A DNA stretch of 64,000 nt, from the NCBI RefSeq assembly GCF_030272615.1, contig NC_081406.1, positions 230,446,896-230,510,895 on the forward strand, given 5' to 3'. This document shows, piece after piece, positions 48,191 to 60,978 of this stretch; position 1 is the first letter of the stretch, and every line of letters begins with the position of its first letter. The notes beneath the pieces are model-generated. The model was not told the DNA's origin. It ran no database searches and saw only the letters and a list, made by a program, of their open reading frames with translations. Origin of the DNA: Cryptomeria japonica (Eukaryota; Streptophyta; Pinopsida; Cupressales; Cupressaceae). A program made the position numbers and the translations under genes.

Positions 48191-49870
48191 GGAATTAATA
48201 CCCTCTCGACATAATTACTTTTGATTGTTCTTTCACTATTCTTAATTTTATAAACATGTATAAAAAAATTGAAAATCTTATTAGATTGTTGGGACAATTC
48301 ATTTATGGATAATTGTATTCGTGTAGTGCTTTTACACTGATTATGGTTGCTTTTTGGCATTGATTTAGATGGTCAACATGTTTGCTTATGTTAGAAAGGT
48401 GTTGATTAAATAATTAAATTTATGCCATCATTTATGTTATAGAATTGATTCAAAATTTTGGGTCTTATAAGAGATGAGGTTAGTTAAAATGATAAATTTT
48501 ATTAAAATTTGTTAAAGAAGATTTGATATCAAAAAGCGTGGAAATTTTATGATTTTTAGGGTTGCATGCATGCCAAGTATTGTGTTTATGTGTTACTTTT
48601 ACATTACTTTTGATTGCTCTTTCGCTATTCTTAATTTTATAAAGACATGAAAAAATGGGAAATTTTATTAGAGTTTTGGGGCGGCTCATTTGTTGATAAT
48701 AGTATTTGTGTAGTGTTTTTCCCCTGATTTTGGTTCCTCTTTTGCAACTTTTCATCCCACAAATATTTTTAAAAATGTGGAAATTTTATGTTTTTAAAGA
48801 TCTTGTGTGTGTTACTTTTCTACTATTTTTTATTGCTCTTTTACTATTCTTAATTTTTTAAACATATTAAAAAAAATTAAAAAATTATTAAACTTTTGAG
48901 GTGGCCCATAATGATGTTTGATTTAGCCCAATTAATAACAAAATGATATCTTAAAGAAATGGTGACTTAGTGAATGTTAACATTTAGTTAAGGTTAGGGT
49001 TATGTTTAGGGTTCTAGGATAAAGCATAGGGTTAGGGTAGGATTTGGGTTAGTTCTCAATCAAGGTTACAATTCATTTAGGATTAGTGTTATGGTTAAAT
49101 TAGGTTTAGTGTTACAGTTCAATTAAGTTAGGGTTAGTGTTAGGGGTTAATAAGAATTTCGGTTTACTTAGCATGTTATGGTTCAATTAAGGTTGTACGA
49201 GAAATGTTAGATGTAAGGTAAATAATAAAATACATATTTACATCTATACATACATACATATTTAATAATATATCTGAGGGCCTCTATTTTTAATTAATTT
49301 ACCACATTAAGATGTAATAAACGTTTTGAGAAGGATATCTCTTGGCATATTATATATATACTAGTATTACTTTCAATTGCTCTTTCACTATTCTTAATTT
49401 CATAAGCATATGGAAAAATTGGAAATTCTATTACATTTTTGGGGTGGCTCATATGTCGATAATAGTATTTGTGTGGTTCTTTTATACTAATTTTTGTTGC
49501 TCTTTTACAACTCTTAATCTCATAAGCACATTAAAAAATGTGAAAATTTTATGATTTTTAAGGTCAAAAATGTGTCATTAATGATCTTTATGTATTACTT
49601 TTATACAAGTTTTAATTACTCTTTCACTATTCTTAATTTCATAAACATATTAATAAAAAAATTTAAAAAGAATATTAAGCTTTTAGAATTGTTCATGTGT
49701 CTAAGAGTATTTGCATAGTACTTTTAGACTAATTTTAACTATCATTTTAAAACTCTTAGTCCATAAATTTTATAAAGACTATATTTTCATATACTGTTTT
49801 AATAACTTTTGACTGCTCTTTTAATGTTCTTAATAACATTAACTATTATATCTATTATATCTTTTATTAT
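48191..49870. repeat. Field of diverged tandem repeats, unit about 200-240 bp
   Basis: The phrase TTTTGATTGCTCTTTCACTA with TTCTTAATTTxATAA recurs near 48228, 48607, 48820, 49370, 49607 and 49808. Between these are recurring GGGGTGGCTCATxTGTxGATAA and GGAAATTTTATGATTTTTA blocks. The spacing is irregular, suggesting an old array broken by indels. Inside it (48980-49180) lies a telomere-like stretch of degenerate TTAGGGTTAGGG. Confidence 0.6.
48981..49185 (+). repeat. Degenerate telomere-like TTAGGGTT stretch
   Basis: Repeated GTTAGGGTTA, GTTTAGGGTT and AGGGTTAGGGTAGG motifs with many changes. It resembles plant interstitial telomere-like sequence (TTTAGGG). Short, imperfect and on one strand only. 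Confidence 0.45.
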
Positions 49871-51144
49871 TCAATGCTTATAAATATTAAAGCTCTTTAA
49901 AATTAAATCTTTTATTCATTCAATGCTTTTAAAACTGCATGAGTTTCCAAACATGAAATTTGCAAATTTGAACTTAGAGAGCATGCACATCATCTAGTAC
50001 AATATCATATTAATTTCATCCTAAGTACATTATGAAGATAGTGATGCCACAACAAGGTGGCATGTAAGATTACTATTGGAAATGATTAAATATTTGAGCA
50101 TGAATTAATAGTTTTGATGAGTTATGTTGATAGTGATATCTAAAAAAAATGATTTAGTTGGTAAATGTAAATTGAAAGGTTTTAAAAAAGTAGATTGGTT
50201 ATTAAAGAATTTGATAAAAGGATATGTACAATTAAATGAATTTATTACATTACAAAGAAAATGTGTATATTTAGTACAACATAAAGTACATGTATGGTTA
50301 AAATGTGCTTGATGTTATAAATGAAAAATAATAATCTCAAGTGAAGGATGAAAAGAGTTTAAAGATCAATATAAACATTTATGTAGTAATTAGTGTTGTA
50401 GGAATAAGAGAATCATAAGTAAAGTGTTTTATATGTGATGTGAATTTTTTTATATATGTTATATTTTATTTAGTTTTGTATTTAATTCAAAAGGGAAGTA
50501 TTTTGATGTATAGATATATTAATAAATAGTGTAATCTTGTATAAAGTCAGGTCTCCCAGGTTCATTGTTATCTACTTACCATTTATAAATCTTTTTATAC
50601 ACCTACCACTTATCTTCTTTCTCATGTTTACATGCTAATGCATTCATTATCTTGATCCATTTATTTCTTTGCTTGTACTTATTTCATGTACACATTATCC
50701 ATCTGTGATATAGCCCTTTTTCTACTCTCAAACTAGTTCAAAATCATAGTGTCACGCTTGCAATCATGGACTTGTCCAACCACAATTTAAATCTTTAATT
50801 TCAATTTTGACTAACTCTAATGCTTTACCCTTCCCACCTATTGCTAAATAAATACAAGTTTATGTGATATGTTGTTATATCCTTCTATTTAAAGGCATTT
50901 GATACACTCATTATAATCATATGAAAAATAAAACTCAAAGCTCATCTCATTATAAGAGAGATGCCATTCAATTTACACACTTCATTTGGCGCTTTAAAAG
51001 GAATCGACCTCCCCATAATCATAATTGGAAGTATTTGCATGATGAAAGAGTGATTAGAAACGTTGATGATAAAAAATTGCACTCACAATCAATCCAGAAA
51101 CAATATGTAAATTATAGAGATTTTTATTTTGATGGTGAATCACT
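49871..51144. other. unassigned AT-rich interval
   Basis: No gene supported. The segment 51047-51122 (GTGATTAGAAACGTTGATGATAAAA..) is a tandem half-copy of the left edge of the duplicated segment starting at 51145, so the edge itself is duplicated. Confidence 0.4.
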
Positions 51145-53338
51145 GAGTGTGATTAGAGACGTTGATGATAAAAATTTGCATTCACAATCAAATTAATAAA
51201 CAATAAGTGAATTTTAGAGATGAGGTTTGTTAAAATAATATTTTTTTATTAATATTTATAAAAGAATATATGATATTGAAAATGTGATTTTTTAATGATT
51301 TTTAAGGTGTTTGTGTCAATAAATGTGTTTTTGTTATTTTTATTCTAGCATGCCTATCTTTAGAGAAATATATATAAAGTACACCAAAGGATATCTTTGA
51401 TTAAAATCTATTTTTTTTCAATCATAACTTTTTATTAAATGCTTAATCTAAAAACATTGGTTGTGTGTATTTCAAAGAAGTGTCTTGTACTCGGATAATT
51501 CCAAATTTGAATGACAAAAATTAGATGTTCAAAGCATAAGAAGTATCATATATTTATTTTACTTATTTTAACTATAGAATTATCCTTAATCTCATTCCCC
51601 ATTTTTTTATATAACTTAAAATATCAATATAATTTCACATATAATGACTTGTCATTTTTTTTTTTTTTTTAATGATCAAAACAAGAAAAAAATATTGCAT
51701 GTTTTAAATTATCTCTCCCAAGGTCAACAAAACCCTTTGTAGCTCATCTCTCTCCACTGCTATAAAATATTTTTACATTTGTCCATGGATTTTTGGGTAA
51801 CCTCTCTTTGAGTTTCATGAAAATAGGAGGAGGTAAGAAAAATATCATACCCTACTTGATGGCATGTCTTGATCCTCTCTAGTTTCAGTGGCTTGGCAAC
51901 CCTATTAAGACTTTCATAGAGTCCATTTTAGAACTTAATCAAATGCTTCACATCATATAAACTTGAAAAATATGATTTTATTAGACCAAAAAAGCTCTCT
52001 TGGGTGTAGAACAAGTCAGTGCGAGTGAGAAGTTTTATCACAAGCACCGCAAAATTAGAAGAACTATTAAAAGTAAGTCATCTGATGTGCTCATTCAAAT
52101 CAATCATTTTCCCACCATTAAATAAGAATTACTCTTAAATTGAAACCATTCACTTACTAAAATTGTTAAAAATTTATAATAAATGGAATTCTTTTATAAG
52201 AAATAATTTATTTTCACTTTCAATAAACATAATTTTGTAGAAGCTTCTCAATTTGTTCCTACATTTCTTTAGGGAAGTTAATTGAGCTTATTCTTTATGA
52301 TTTCTCTATTAACATGACCAAATTAGTATAGGTTTTTAAGACTATAATAATAGACTTTAGGGCATTAATACATTGCATCTCTTCACAATTCATTAACCCT
52401 ACACGTGGTAAACATCAACTATATTCTTAAAAATAGATTTAGAATAATATACGCAATAGAGGGAACTATATATAAGTGCTTTATATGATCTATAAAATAT
52501 TACAATTTTTTAAATGATCATGAGGTGTAGAATTGATTAAAAATTACATGAATTGTGAATCACTCTAAAATGTACACACTCTGGTGGGTGAAGGACATAA
52601 AAGTGGTTGAAAGCCATCCCATTTCATTTTAGTTCACATTCCATCCATATTCAACATAGGTCCAATAGCTAATTTAGAGATTTAATAGCTTATTGATAGA
52701 ATTTATTACTTTTTGCATCCATAATAATCAAATTCATTCCTCCAATAGATGACACTATCATGAGCATGACTTCTACCATTGCATGCCCCAATAAAATTTT
52801 TGCAATTCATGACATTTGAATGAATTATTTGTGAATTTAACTGACATTCATGGTTACTTAAAAACAAATGCCACCATTCGAATGTGGAAATCATATGGAA
52901 AGATAAAACATTTATTGGATAAATTATAGCCTACAAGGCCCCCAAAACAAAAATTATATAATTATTACTTGTAATGAGTGTCCACCACAATACAAAGGCA
53001 AATGATCCTAAGACATCCAAACTTGAACATCAAGATCAAATATTATAATTTTAAAATATTATTGATTCAAAAATATATTAAACTTAAGCAATGACCATTT
53101 TCATTTAAAAATTCACAAATTGAAATTTTTCCCATTGCAATGGAACAACTTGGAGCAATTAAAGTTGCTCATTTAAACTTATTTTTTAAATGACATTTTT
53201 TCATTAAAAAACTTGCATTTTATTTAGATTCTTTAAATATAAATTATCAAATTACAATCTCTTAAATACTAAGTAAGCTTTTAAATCAAACCTCAAATTT
53301 AAGGCCTAATTAAGGCTTTTCAAAATGAGCTACTTCCT

Positions 53339-53609
53339 GTCCAAGGGGTTGAGCTTAACTGGTTAAAACACCAGGTTCTCACTGTGGAGACCCAAGTTCA
53401 ATTCCCAATAGGGACATCTGAAGTGGAATTCTAAGCTGTGACTCTTGGCCTTCCATAGGATGGGGAAGGTCTTGGGGTCAATCTAATCAAATATAATAAT
53501 AATAATTCAAAGATATGTAATGGGGATGGGGCCCCCTACTGTGTCCCCACTGGTTCATAGCTCCAGTCAAAAGCTATTCAGGCTTCGGCCAATTACCGAT
53601 CAAAAAAAA
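53339..53609 (+). mobile_element. tRNA-derived SINE
   Basis: 271 bp flanked by AAAATGAGCTACTTCCT (53322-53338 and 53610-53626), with the unoccupied target preserved at 46997-47013. The head is tRNA-like with an A box (TTGAGCTTAACTGG, 53349-53362) and a B box (GTTCAATTCC, 53396-53405). The body has a small TAA repeat. The tail reads TTACCGATC followed by about 12 A. That tail nearly matches the 3' ends of the LINEs in this window, which suggests that it was mobilised by such a LINE. Confidence 0.92.
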
Positions 53610-54171
53610 AAAATGAGCTACTTCCTACAACGACTCTTGATAGAGTCATCATCTCCTTACACCATAGCTTGTGCAACCCTTCTTCTAGGTTTTTCTTGAA
53701 GAGCCTTTGCATATCTAAACATTGAGAAAGAACACCATAGTTGAGAAATGTAAATATAGTTGAGAAATCCATCTTCCTAATATTCCTATTGAAATTTCCT
53801 AATTTGAAAAAATATCTTATTATAAATAATCTATGTAATATTAATGTGAATCAAATCCTTTTTAAAATTAAAAAAAAACTATCTTGGCTCAAATCAAAGC
53901 CTCACAAGACTATCATATTATTGAATCCTTTAACCAAAAATCAAGATTCTCACTGAAACTTCTTAACCTTAGCCGCAAAATGACGGTTTTAACTTCCAAA
54001 AAGATCCAAAAAAACTAGTAGGAATTATTCGTAATGGTTTACATGATTGAAATAATGTTTGTAAGTATTGGAGGTAGAGAAAGGCCAACTCAAGAAATGA
54101 GTTTTTCAATATTTCATTATCCACAAGAGGGTAAGATGGTATTAATATTCAAATTGTTTCTTGAGCTCGAA

Positions 54172-55884
54172 CAAATGAATTTTCAGAGTAAGGGAAATAG
54201 CATGGGCAGAGAAGGAGCTCCATCGACGTCTGGCAGGGATCCCCCTTTGCAAGAAAGTCAATGGCAGGTGGTGAAAAGAAGACGCGACATGAGAGCAGTA
54301 AGAAGGGCTAGGGCATCCCAAGATATAGCTCATATCTAGGTAATGTCCATTACTTTACAAATTCCGCCTTTCACCACAGAAGCAAACAGGATCCCATTGG
54401 GGTCGAAACCAAATATGGGGTTGCAGATAAACAACAAGCACCATGAATTGCAACCATCTTTTGCGAAGGGTTTATTAAAACCTGCCAGGGTCGAGGAGTC
54501 TGCACAGTATAAACAAAGCAAATGTACAGAACGGGAAATAAGAAAATCAATGGTAAAACCCGTAAATAGAAAGGAAGTGCCAAAAACTGGAAACCCGAAT
54601 GCAGAGCATATTAATATCTCAGCTTCGGATGCCGCCACAGAGTTAAGAAATTATTGTGTGAAGCATGGGCTATTCGCGAAATGGGAAGGCACTGGTCAAA
54701 CCCCAACAGAGATAGCAAATTGGTGGAGGAACGAGTTTCGCAGCCAGTTAAGTATTACAACCCTAGGTAACAATTTTATCTATATTGAATGTTATATTGA
54801 ATCACTAAAATCTAGATTATTGATTGGAGATTATGTATTTGACAAAGGGTTAAACTTCAAATTCTTAGACTGGAGACCTAAATTTGATGAAAATAAATAT
54901 TTTTTCAACACATCATCGAAATGGATATTGATACGCAGTCTCCCTATAGAGTTAATGCATGTTAAAATTCTTATGGACATTGGAAATAAATTAGGCAAAT
55001 TTATTAGCCTTGAGAGGAATTGGTCGGACAGATCTGACATCAAAATTTTAATAGAAGTAAGTAAGAACATTAAGAAATTAAAAAATTTATCCATCAACAC
55101 AGTTGACAACATGTATAACATAACCCCTGAATGGTTCTCTGGGGAGGTTTCTGAGGATTTATACTGCTATGGCAATATAAACCCTAGAAGTAAAAAACCC
55201 CAAACTAGGATAACAACAAAACAAAAACAGGATAACGGGATTAAAATTCAGTTTAACGAAGACATTGGTGGTTTCACCATTTCAGAAGTTGAAAAGGGGA
55301 AAAAACAAGGATCAATTGCCAATATCCACAATGGCAATAGTCCAGACAATGCAAAAATCATCATGAAAAACCCTGAGGATGGGAGTAAGGAAAGGATCTA
55401 GAAGGAATTAGATAACGCTATAAATAGTATAATGGAAAATTTTGCAAAGGAATTAGTAGAAGAAAATTATAATGAAGGACATGATGGAAGGTCAACAAGA
55501 ATCACTAAACCTATTAAAGGAGGTGACCAAACTATTGCTAACCCTCAAGAAGGTGGAAATTTGATTGATCAGGAGGAGATGGTTCCTGAGACACAAGACA
55601 TGGACAATCTATCCCCTGTAGTGAAAGGAATGAATGAAGAAGAGGAAAGAAACTTCATAATTAAGGAACTGCTTAACATAGAAGAGGAAGGAAGGGGTAT
55701 GGAGGATAATGCTAATATGGAAGACAAGCTCAATAGGGGCATTCTCCAGATAGAAGGGAACAAAGGTAACTCGGACCGTGGTAAGTATAACGACAACAAG
55801 AGAGGTAGGAAGTATTTTTTAGACAAAATGAAAAGGGACGGGGAAGTAGAGGGACAGACCAAAATAACAACCCTCTTTGGTTAG
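54172..55884 (+). pseudogene. LINE-2 ORF1 (DUF4283-like RNA-binding protein)
   Basis: One frame of about 570 codons interrupted only by stops at 54337 and 55399. The N-terminal part is basic (VVKRRRDMRAVRRARA). A DUF4283-like domain spans about 54640-55080 (LRNYCVKHGLFAKWEG; NWWRNEF; WILIRSLPIELMHVKILMDI; GNKLGKFISLERNW). The C-terminal third is acidic, then basic (RGRKYFLDKMKRDGE). No zinc knuckle was seen. The role is nucleic-acid binding in the LINE particle. The end overlaps the ORF2 frame by about 75 nt. Confidence 0.75.
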
Positions 55885-58800
55885 GAAAGGAAACCACCAT
55901 CCCCCAGGATGGAATAAAGGTACTGACATGGAATGTAAGGGGCCTAGGAGCCCCTAATAAAAAGCGCTTAGTAAAGTGCAGCTTAAGAAAAATAGATATG
56001 GATATAGTCATGATGCAAGAAACCAAACTGAAAAAAGAGGACATGGCCAAGTTCTACCATAACCTCTACCAATGGTAGATAGAAACAGTAGAATCAGAGG
56101 GAGCATTAGGGGGGCTGGCAGTACTATGGAAGAAGAAAACTATAGACTTCACATGCTATGGAAAAAGGCAAAACTGGATGGCTGGCAAAATAAGTATACT
56201 GGACAAGAATATGGAATTCACAATCGTGAATGTCTATTGCCCAATACCTTCAAATAAGAAGAAGATAGTATGGCAAGAAATAGAACATTTCATAATAAAT
56301 CAAAACGCACAACATTATATCATAGGAGGAGATTTTAACACCATTTTGCACCAAGCAGACAAGCATGGGGGAATAAGGACATTAAGGCAACCCCAAAAAG
56401 ACTTTATAGAGTGGGTAAATAACAACTGTGTATTGGAAATCAAAACAGACAAAGGAACACACACATGGAATAACATGAGAACTGGGTTTTCCAACATCGC
56501 TGAAACACTAGACATATTCTTCTTCAAAGGTGACCTAATCTCCTTCAAAACCGAGATGAAGGCTTCAGTACTTCCATGGTCAGGTTCAAATCATTATCTA
56601 GTACTGTTAGAACTAATTGGAGAAAAAAGAACTTCTGGAAGACCATTCAAATTTGAATTCATGTGGTTTAAGCATGAGGATTTTTTCCCTAATATGCAAA
56701 AGTGGTGGTTTGAAGGGGATTTTCATGGATCCAAAATGTTCTGCCTAAACTCAAAGCTAAAACAAATCAAACACAAATTGCTAAATTGGAATAAGGAAAG
56801 GTTTAGGAACATTTTTGAAGGAAAATTAAGAATAGAGGAGTTAATGGAAAAAGTGAATACAGAAGTAATGCAACATGGAATGAACCAAGACTCATATGAA
56901 ATAGAGAGGAAATTGCTAAGGGAATATGAAGATATTTTGGCTAAGGAGGAGATATATTGGAAACAAAAATCTAGAGAAACATGGCTAAAGGATGGGGACA
57001 TAAACACAAAGTTTTTCCATAATAGTGTTAAACTGAGGAGAGCGGCGAACAACATTAAACAGATCACTAATGAGGTAGGCCAAAACATCAAAGAACATAA
57101 TAGGATTGCGGAAGAGGTAGTCTAATACTTAAAAAATTTACTCAATAATTGGGAATATTCTAATCTTACAAATAATCAAGAATTGCTAAAGAATATACCC
57201 AAGCTAGTCTCAAGAGAGGATAACAAGATGTTGAATGCCAAAATCTCAAGGGAAGAAGTAAAAAGTGCTTTACGACAATTTTCAGGGGATAAGGCCCCTG
57301 GTCCAGATGGATTCCCAGCGGGTTTCTACCAAAAATGTTGGCATATTATAGGGAATGAAGTATCAGATGCGTTAGAATCAGCTAGAAATGCGGGGAACTT
57401 CCTGAAAGAAATAAATAACACCTTCCTAGAATTAATCCCTAAGAAAGAAAATCCAACAAAATGGGAAGAATTCAAGCCCATCTCTCTATGCAATATGACA
57501 TATAAACTACTTACCAAAGTCATGGCAAATAGACTAAAAAAAATTCTTCCAACCATCATCTCAGAAGAACAAACAGGCTTTGTTCCTAACAGGTCGATTT
57601 TAGATGGAATAATCATAGTTCATGAAGCTATTCATTCCATTCAAACCCAGGGACAACCAAACATGATAATAAAACTCGACATTGGGAAAGCTTATGACAA
57701 AGTGGACTGGTATTTCTTGTGTAGTTGCATGAAAGCCTTTGGTTTCAATAAACAATGGATAAATTGGGTCTATAAGTGTATAGCAAGCCCCAGGTATTCA
57801 GTATTAATAAATGGGAAACCAGAAGGATTCTTTGAAGCAACAAGGGGCTTAAGACAGGGAGATCCATTGTCAACCTTTCTATTCATTATAATGTCTAAAG
57901 CCTTAGGAAGAGCATTTAGTATAGCAAGAAAGGATGGAAAGATACAAGGAGTGCAAATAACAGGAGGGGTAGAACCATGCACACACCAATAGTTTGTAGA
58001 TGACACAATGATACTGGGACAAGGAAAATTACAAGAAGCCAAAGAAATAAAGAAAATTCTGCTATCCTATGGGAAGGCATCTGGAGAATTAATCAATGAT
58101 GAGAAATCAGAAATTTTTTGCTTTAATATGTCAACACAAGAAGAAAACAAAATTGCTAAATGGTTAGGATACAAAATTGGTCAATTGCCATGTACATATT
58201 TAGGAATACCCATAGACAAAGGCACAAGGTCCAACAAACTATGAGAACATCTCACTGAAAAACTCAAGAAAAAGTTATCATCCTGGAAAAGTCTATGGTT
58301 GACTGGAGCAGGTAGATTAACCCTGATTAAATCAGTCCTAGCAGCAATGCCCATTCATCTATTATCCTGCATACCTTTATCAGTAGGAGTAGATAAGAAT
58401 TTATCCCAAATAATCAGGAAATTCTACTGGCAGGGCACAGAAGATAAAAACAAAATAAAACTAATATCTTGGGACAAAGTATGCAGAGAAAAATGTGATG
58501 GAGGCACAGGCATTAGGAAACTCATATGGCAGAATCGAGCATTAGGGGCAAAGTTAGTATGGAGGACATACACATCTTATAACGCGAAGTGGGCCAGAAT
58601 ACTTAGAAATAAGTATCTAACAAACAATCAAAAGGAGGCAATATTTAGGGAAAAAGAGATACTTAAAGGATCCAGAATATGGAACTTCATGAAGGAATGT
58701 CGCCCACTTATAACTAAGTATCTGGTTTGGGACATTCATAATGGGGAGTCGGCCATGTTTTGGGAAGACTCTTGGGGGGATCAACCTCCATTAGATGAAT

Positions 58801-60128
58801 TAACAGACACCTCAGAAATCAAATCTCAAATAAAGGAAATCTGGGGTACTTATGTAAAGGATTATATAATTCCTGAACCAACCTCAGCAATGGGATGGAA
58901 ATGGAGAAACATGAGACCATACATGTCGGAAAATAAATTTCAGGAAATTCAGAAAATATTGAATAGCAGATTAATTACCTTTAGGCAGGGGGAAGATAAA
59001 CTGATTTGGTCAAGATCCAATGATGGACAATACAACTGCAAAGATGGCTTCCGAGCCTTATATAGCGAAGTGAAAGTGAATAAAGACTACATTCCAAATA
59101 AACTTTGTTGGGACAAATTTTGTCTTCCGAAAGAAGGCTTCTTTGCTTGGGCAGCTATACAAGGAAAAGTCCTTACGGCTGAACAATTCAAACAAAGGGG
59201 ATATGAAGGACCTTCAATCTACTTCCTATGCAAGGAGGATGAGGAAACAAGTGACCATATTTTTACAACCTGTAAGTACACACAAAAATGCTGGTATTGG
59301 TTAATGGCACAACTCAGATGGTCAAGCGCGATAAGCTCATCCTTAATGATATGGTTCACTCACTGGCCGATTATCAAGAAAAATAGTCTTTTTCACAACC
59401 TATGGATTTGTAGCCTAGCTATAGTAATATGGGAGATTTGGAAAGAAATAAATAGAAGAATATTCCAGGAAGTGGGGATGCCAGCAAAAAAACTCATAAC
59501 AAAGATAGAAGCCTCTATAACAGAAATTTCAAATAACAAAAATATGAACATACCATTAAATGACAAAACATTCACAAACTAGGATAACTTTATCAGAAAA
59601 CAATGGAATGGAATTAAGATCCCTCCCTTCACCGGGAAAGAAGCAACAGACAAAGCTGAGATAAGGAAAAACTGTAAATGGCAGACCCCAAAACAGGGGT
59701 GGTTCAAATTAAACTTCGATGGAGCTTCTAGAGGAAATCCAGGAGTAGTAGGGGCAGGATGTATAATACATACAGATAGTGGAAAGTGTTTAGCATCAAA
59801 ATCCATCCATCTAGGACAAAACACCAATAATATTGCTGAGCTATTAGGCCTTATAGAAGGGTTGAATTTATGCAAAAAACTAAAAATACCTAAATTGGAG
59901 ATAGAAGGTGACTCAACAATCATAATAAATGCACTCAGAACAAAAGGAATGCCAAACTGAAAATTGAAAGGCATTCTAGATAGAGCCCTGGAATTATTAA
60001 AGAATTTCACTGACTATACTATAAACCATATCTTCAGAGAAGCGAATTCATTGGCCGATGCGTTAGCTAATCTAGGGGTAGATGGTATCAACGATACTCA
60101 GATCAACACCCTGGATATAATGGGATAA
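55809..60128 (+). pseudogene. LINE-2 ORF2: endonuclease, reverse transcriptase, zf-RVT, RNase H
   Basis: A single frame of about 1440 codons without any frameshift. Endonuclease motifs: VLTWNVRGLGAPNKK (55920), MMQETKL, NVYCP, GGDFNTI, and SGSNHYL where SGSDHYP is usual, so one catalytic residue is lost. Reverse transcriptase: KAPGPDGFPAGFYQKCW, EEQTGFVPNRSILDGI, KLDIGKAYDKVDW, GLRQGDPLS and FVDD (57993-58004). zf-RVT is near 59220-59290 (FLCKEDEETSDHIFTTC). RNase H is at 59710-60085 (LNFDGASRGNPG, NIAELL, IEGDST, EANSLADAL). In-frame stops are at 56076, 57123, 57990, 58242, 59580 and 59958. No ATG precedes the endonuclease in this frame. Confidence 0.92.
55815..55883 (+). promoter_or_regulatory. 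Candidate -1 frameshift site joining LINE-2 ORF1 to ORF2
   Basis: TTTTTTA at 55815-55821 lies in the ORF1 frame as taT TTT TTA, the classic X XXY YYZ slippery phase. A -1 slip enters the ORF2 frame, which opens only at 55809 and runs on to the endonuclease without a stop or an ATG. Downstream, AGAGGG (55848-55853) can pair with CCCTCT (55871-55876), and the loop's ACCAAA (55858-55863) with TTTGGT (55876-55881), giving an H-type pseudoknot. The 26-nt spacer is longer than the usual 5-9 nt. Confidence 0.4.
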
Positions 60129-60282
60129 CTGTCTTAGGATAATATGGATAGACCTGAAAGGAATAAACACTAAAGAAATGTAGAATTGAAGAGATATATG
60201 GATACATCTGCCTGCACAATTTATAGTATGCTTGGTTATATAAATTTGGTGTTTCCCATTTTTCTTAGCAACCCAAGAAACA

Positions 60283-60848
60283 ATGGATACTGTCATCAGG
60301 CTCAGAAGTGAAAAAAGACAAATGGCTTTCTATGGAGAGATTTCCAAAAAATGGCTAAACCAGGTAATTCTCTTTCCCCATGAAATTGTCATATTGTACA
60401 AAAGGTGTTGGGGGAGGATTACATTCGTAATGAGGACAGAACAAGGGCAAACAATGATATACCTGCAATGTTTCTTGCAGTAGTCATGCATTTTGAAAAC
60501 AACAAGGACATTGTGAGGAATCTGTGTAGAAACATTTTCAGGTCATCCATCTTAGGGGAACTGGACAGGGTGCTTTATAATATAGATGCTAATCTTACAA
60601 TCCCGCGACCTCGGCAATATGACATTCTGTTATGGGAATCAAGGCGGGTGCCCAGGTTTCCCATTCTAATCCACGGGGAGGGAGATAGATTCAGGGCTCA
60701 ACAAGAGGAGATCAAGAGAAGTGTGGATTTTCTGTGTTATTTAATGCAGGTGAAACCTCCCCTTAAACAGGGCTCATTTGAAGACTACTTGGCAGCAGAA
60801 AAAGTCACTGTGAACGCAGAAACGGTTAGCCCTGAGAATATAGGCTAA
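60283..60848 (+). pseudogene. LINE-2 ORF3: conserved third protein after RNase H
   Basis: Starts 155 nt after the RNase H stop, with an ATG at 60283. About 188 codons with one frame change near 60400. Mostly helical. It aligns with LINE-1 ORF3 over about 130 residues with very few gaps: ISKKWLNQVILF / ITDLRLKRLLIH, then YIRNEDRTRANNDIPAMFLA / HLSRDEYPRDNTSISSRFVA, NLCRNIF / NLTRELF, ILGELDRVLY / ILLELQEVLN, IPRP / APRP and FPILI / YPFLL. Identity is roughly a quarter. Unlike LINE-1, no Arg/Gly-rich tail follows. No known family recognised. Confidence 0.6.
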
Positions 60849-60978
60849 GGATATTCATAGTATAGTGATCATATTTTCAGTTAGGGTTTCTCTATATATA
60901 TATAATAGGGATATGTTGAACCTTATTACCGGAGATAATCTTTTGGTCTTTCTTTCTTTGCTTCAAGATACATATATA

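Noticed and set aside
50921-51196. 91-codon frame with an internal repeat (VIRNVDDKKLHSQS)
   Set aside because: The repeat is a DNA-level duplication of the segment edge; copy 1 at 44833 does not keep the frame.
53349-53405. Stand-alone tRNA gene
   Set aside because: The A and B boxes are present, but there is no full cloverleaf, and the unit has a tail, poly(A) and target duplication: it is a SINE.
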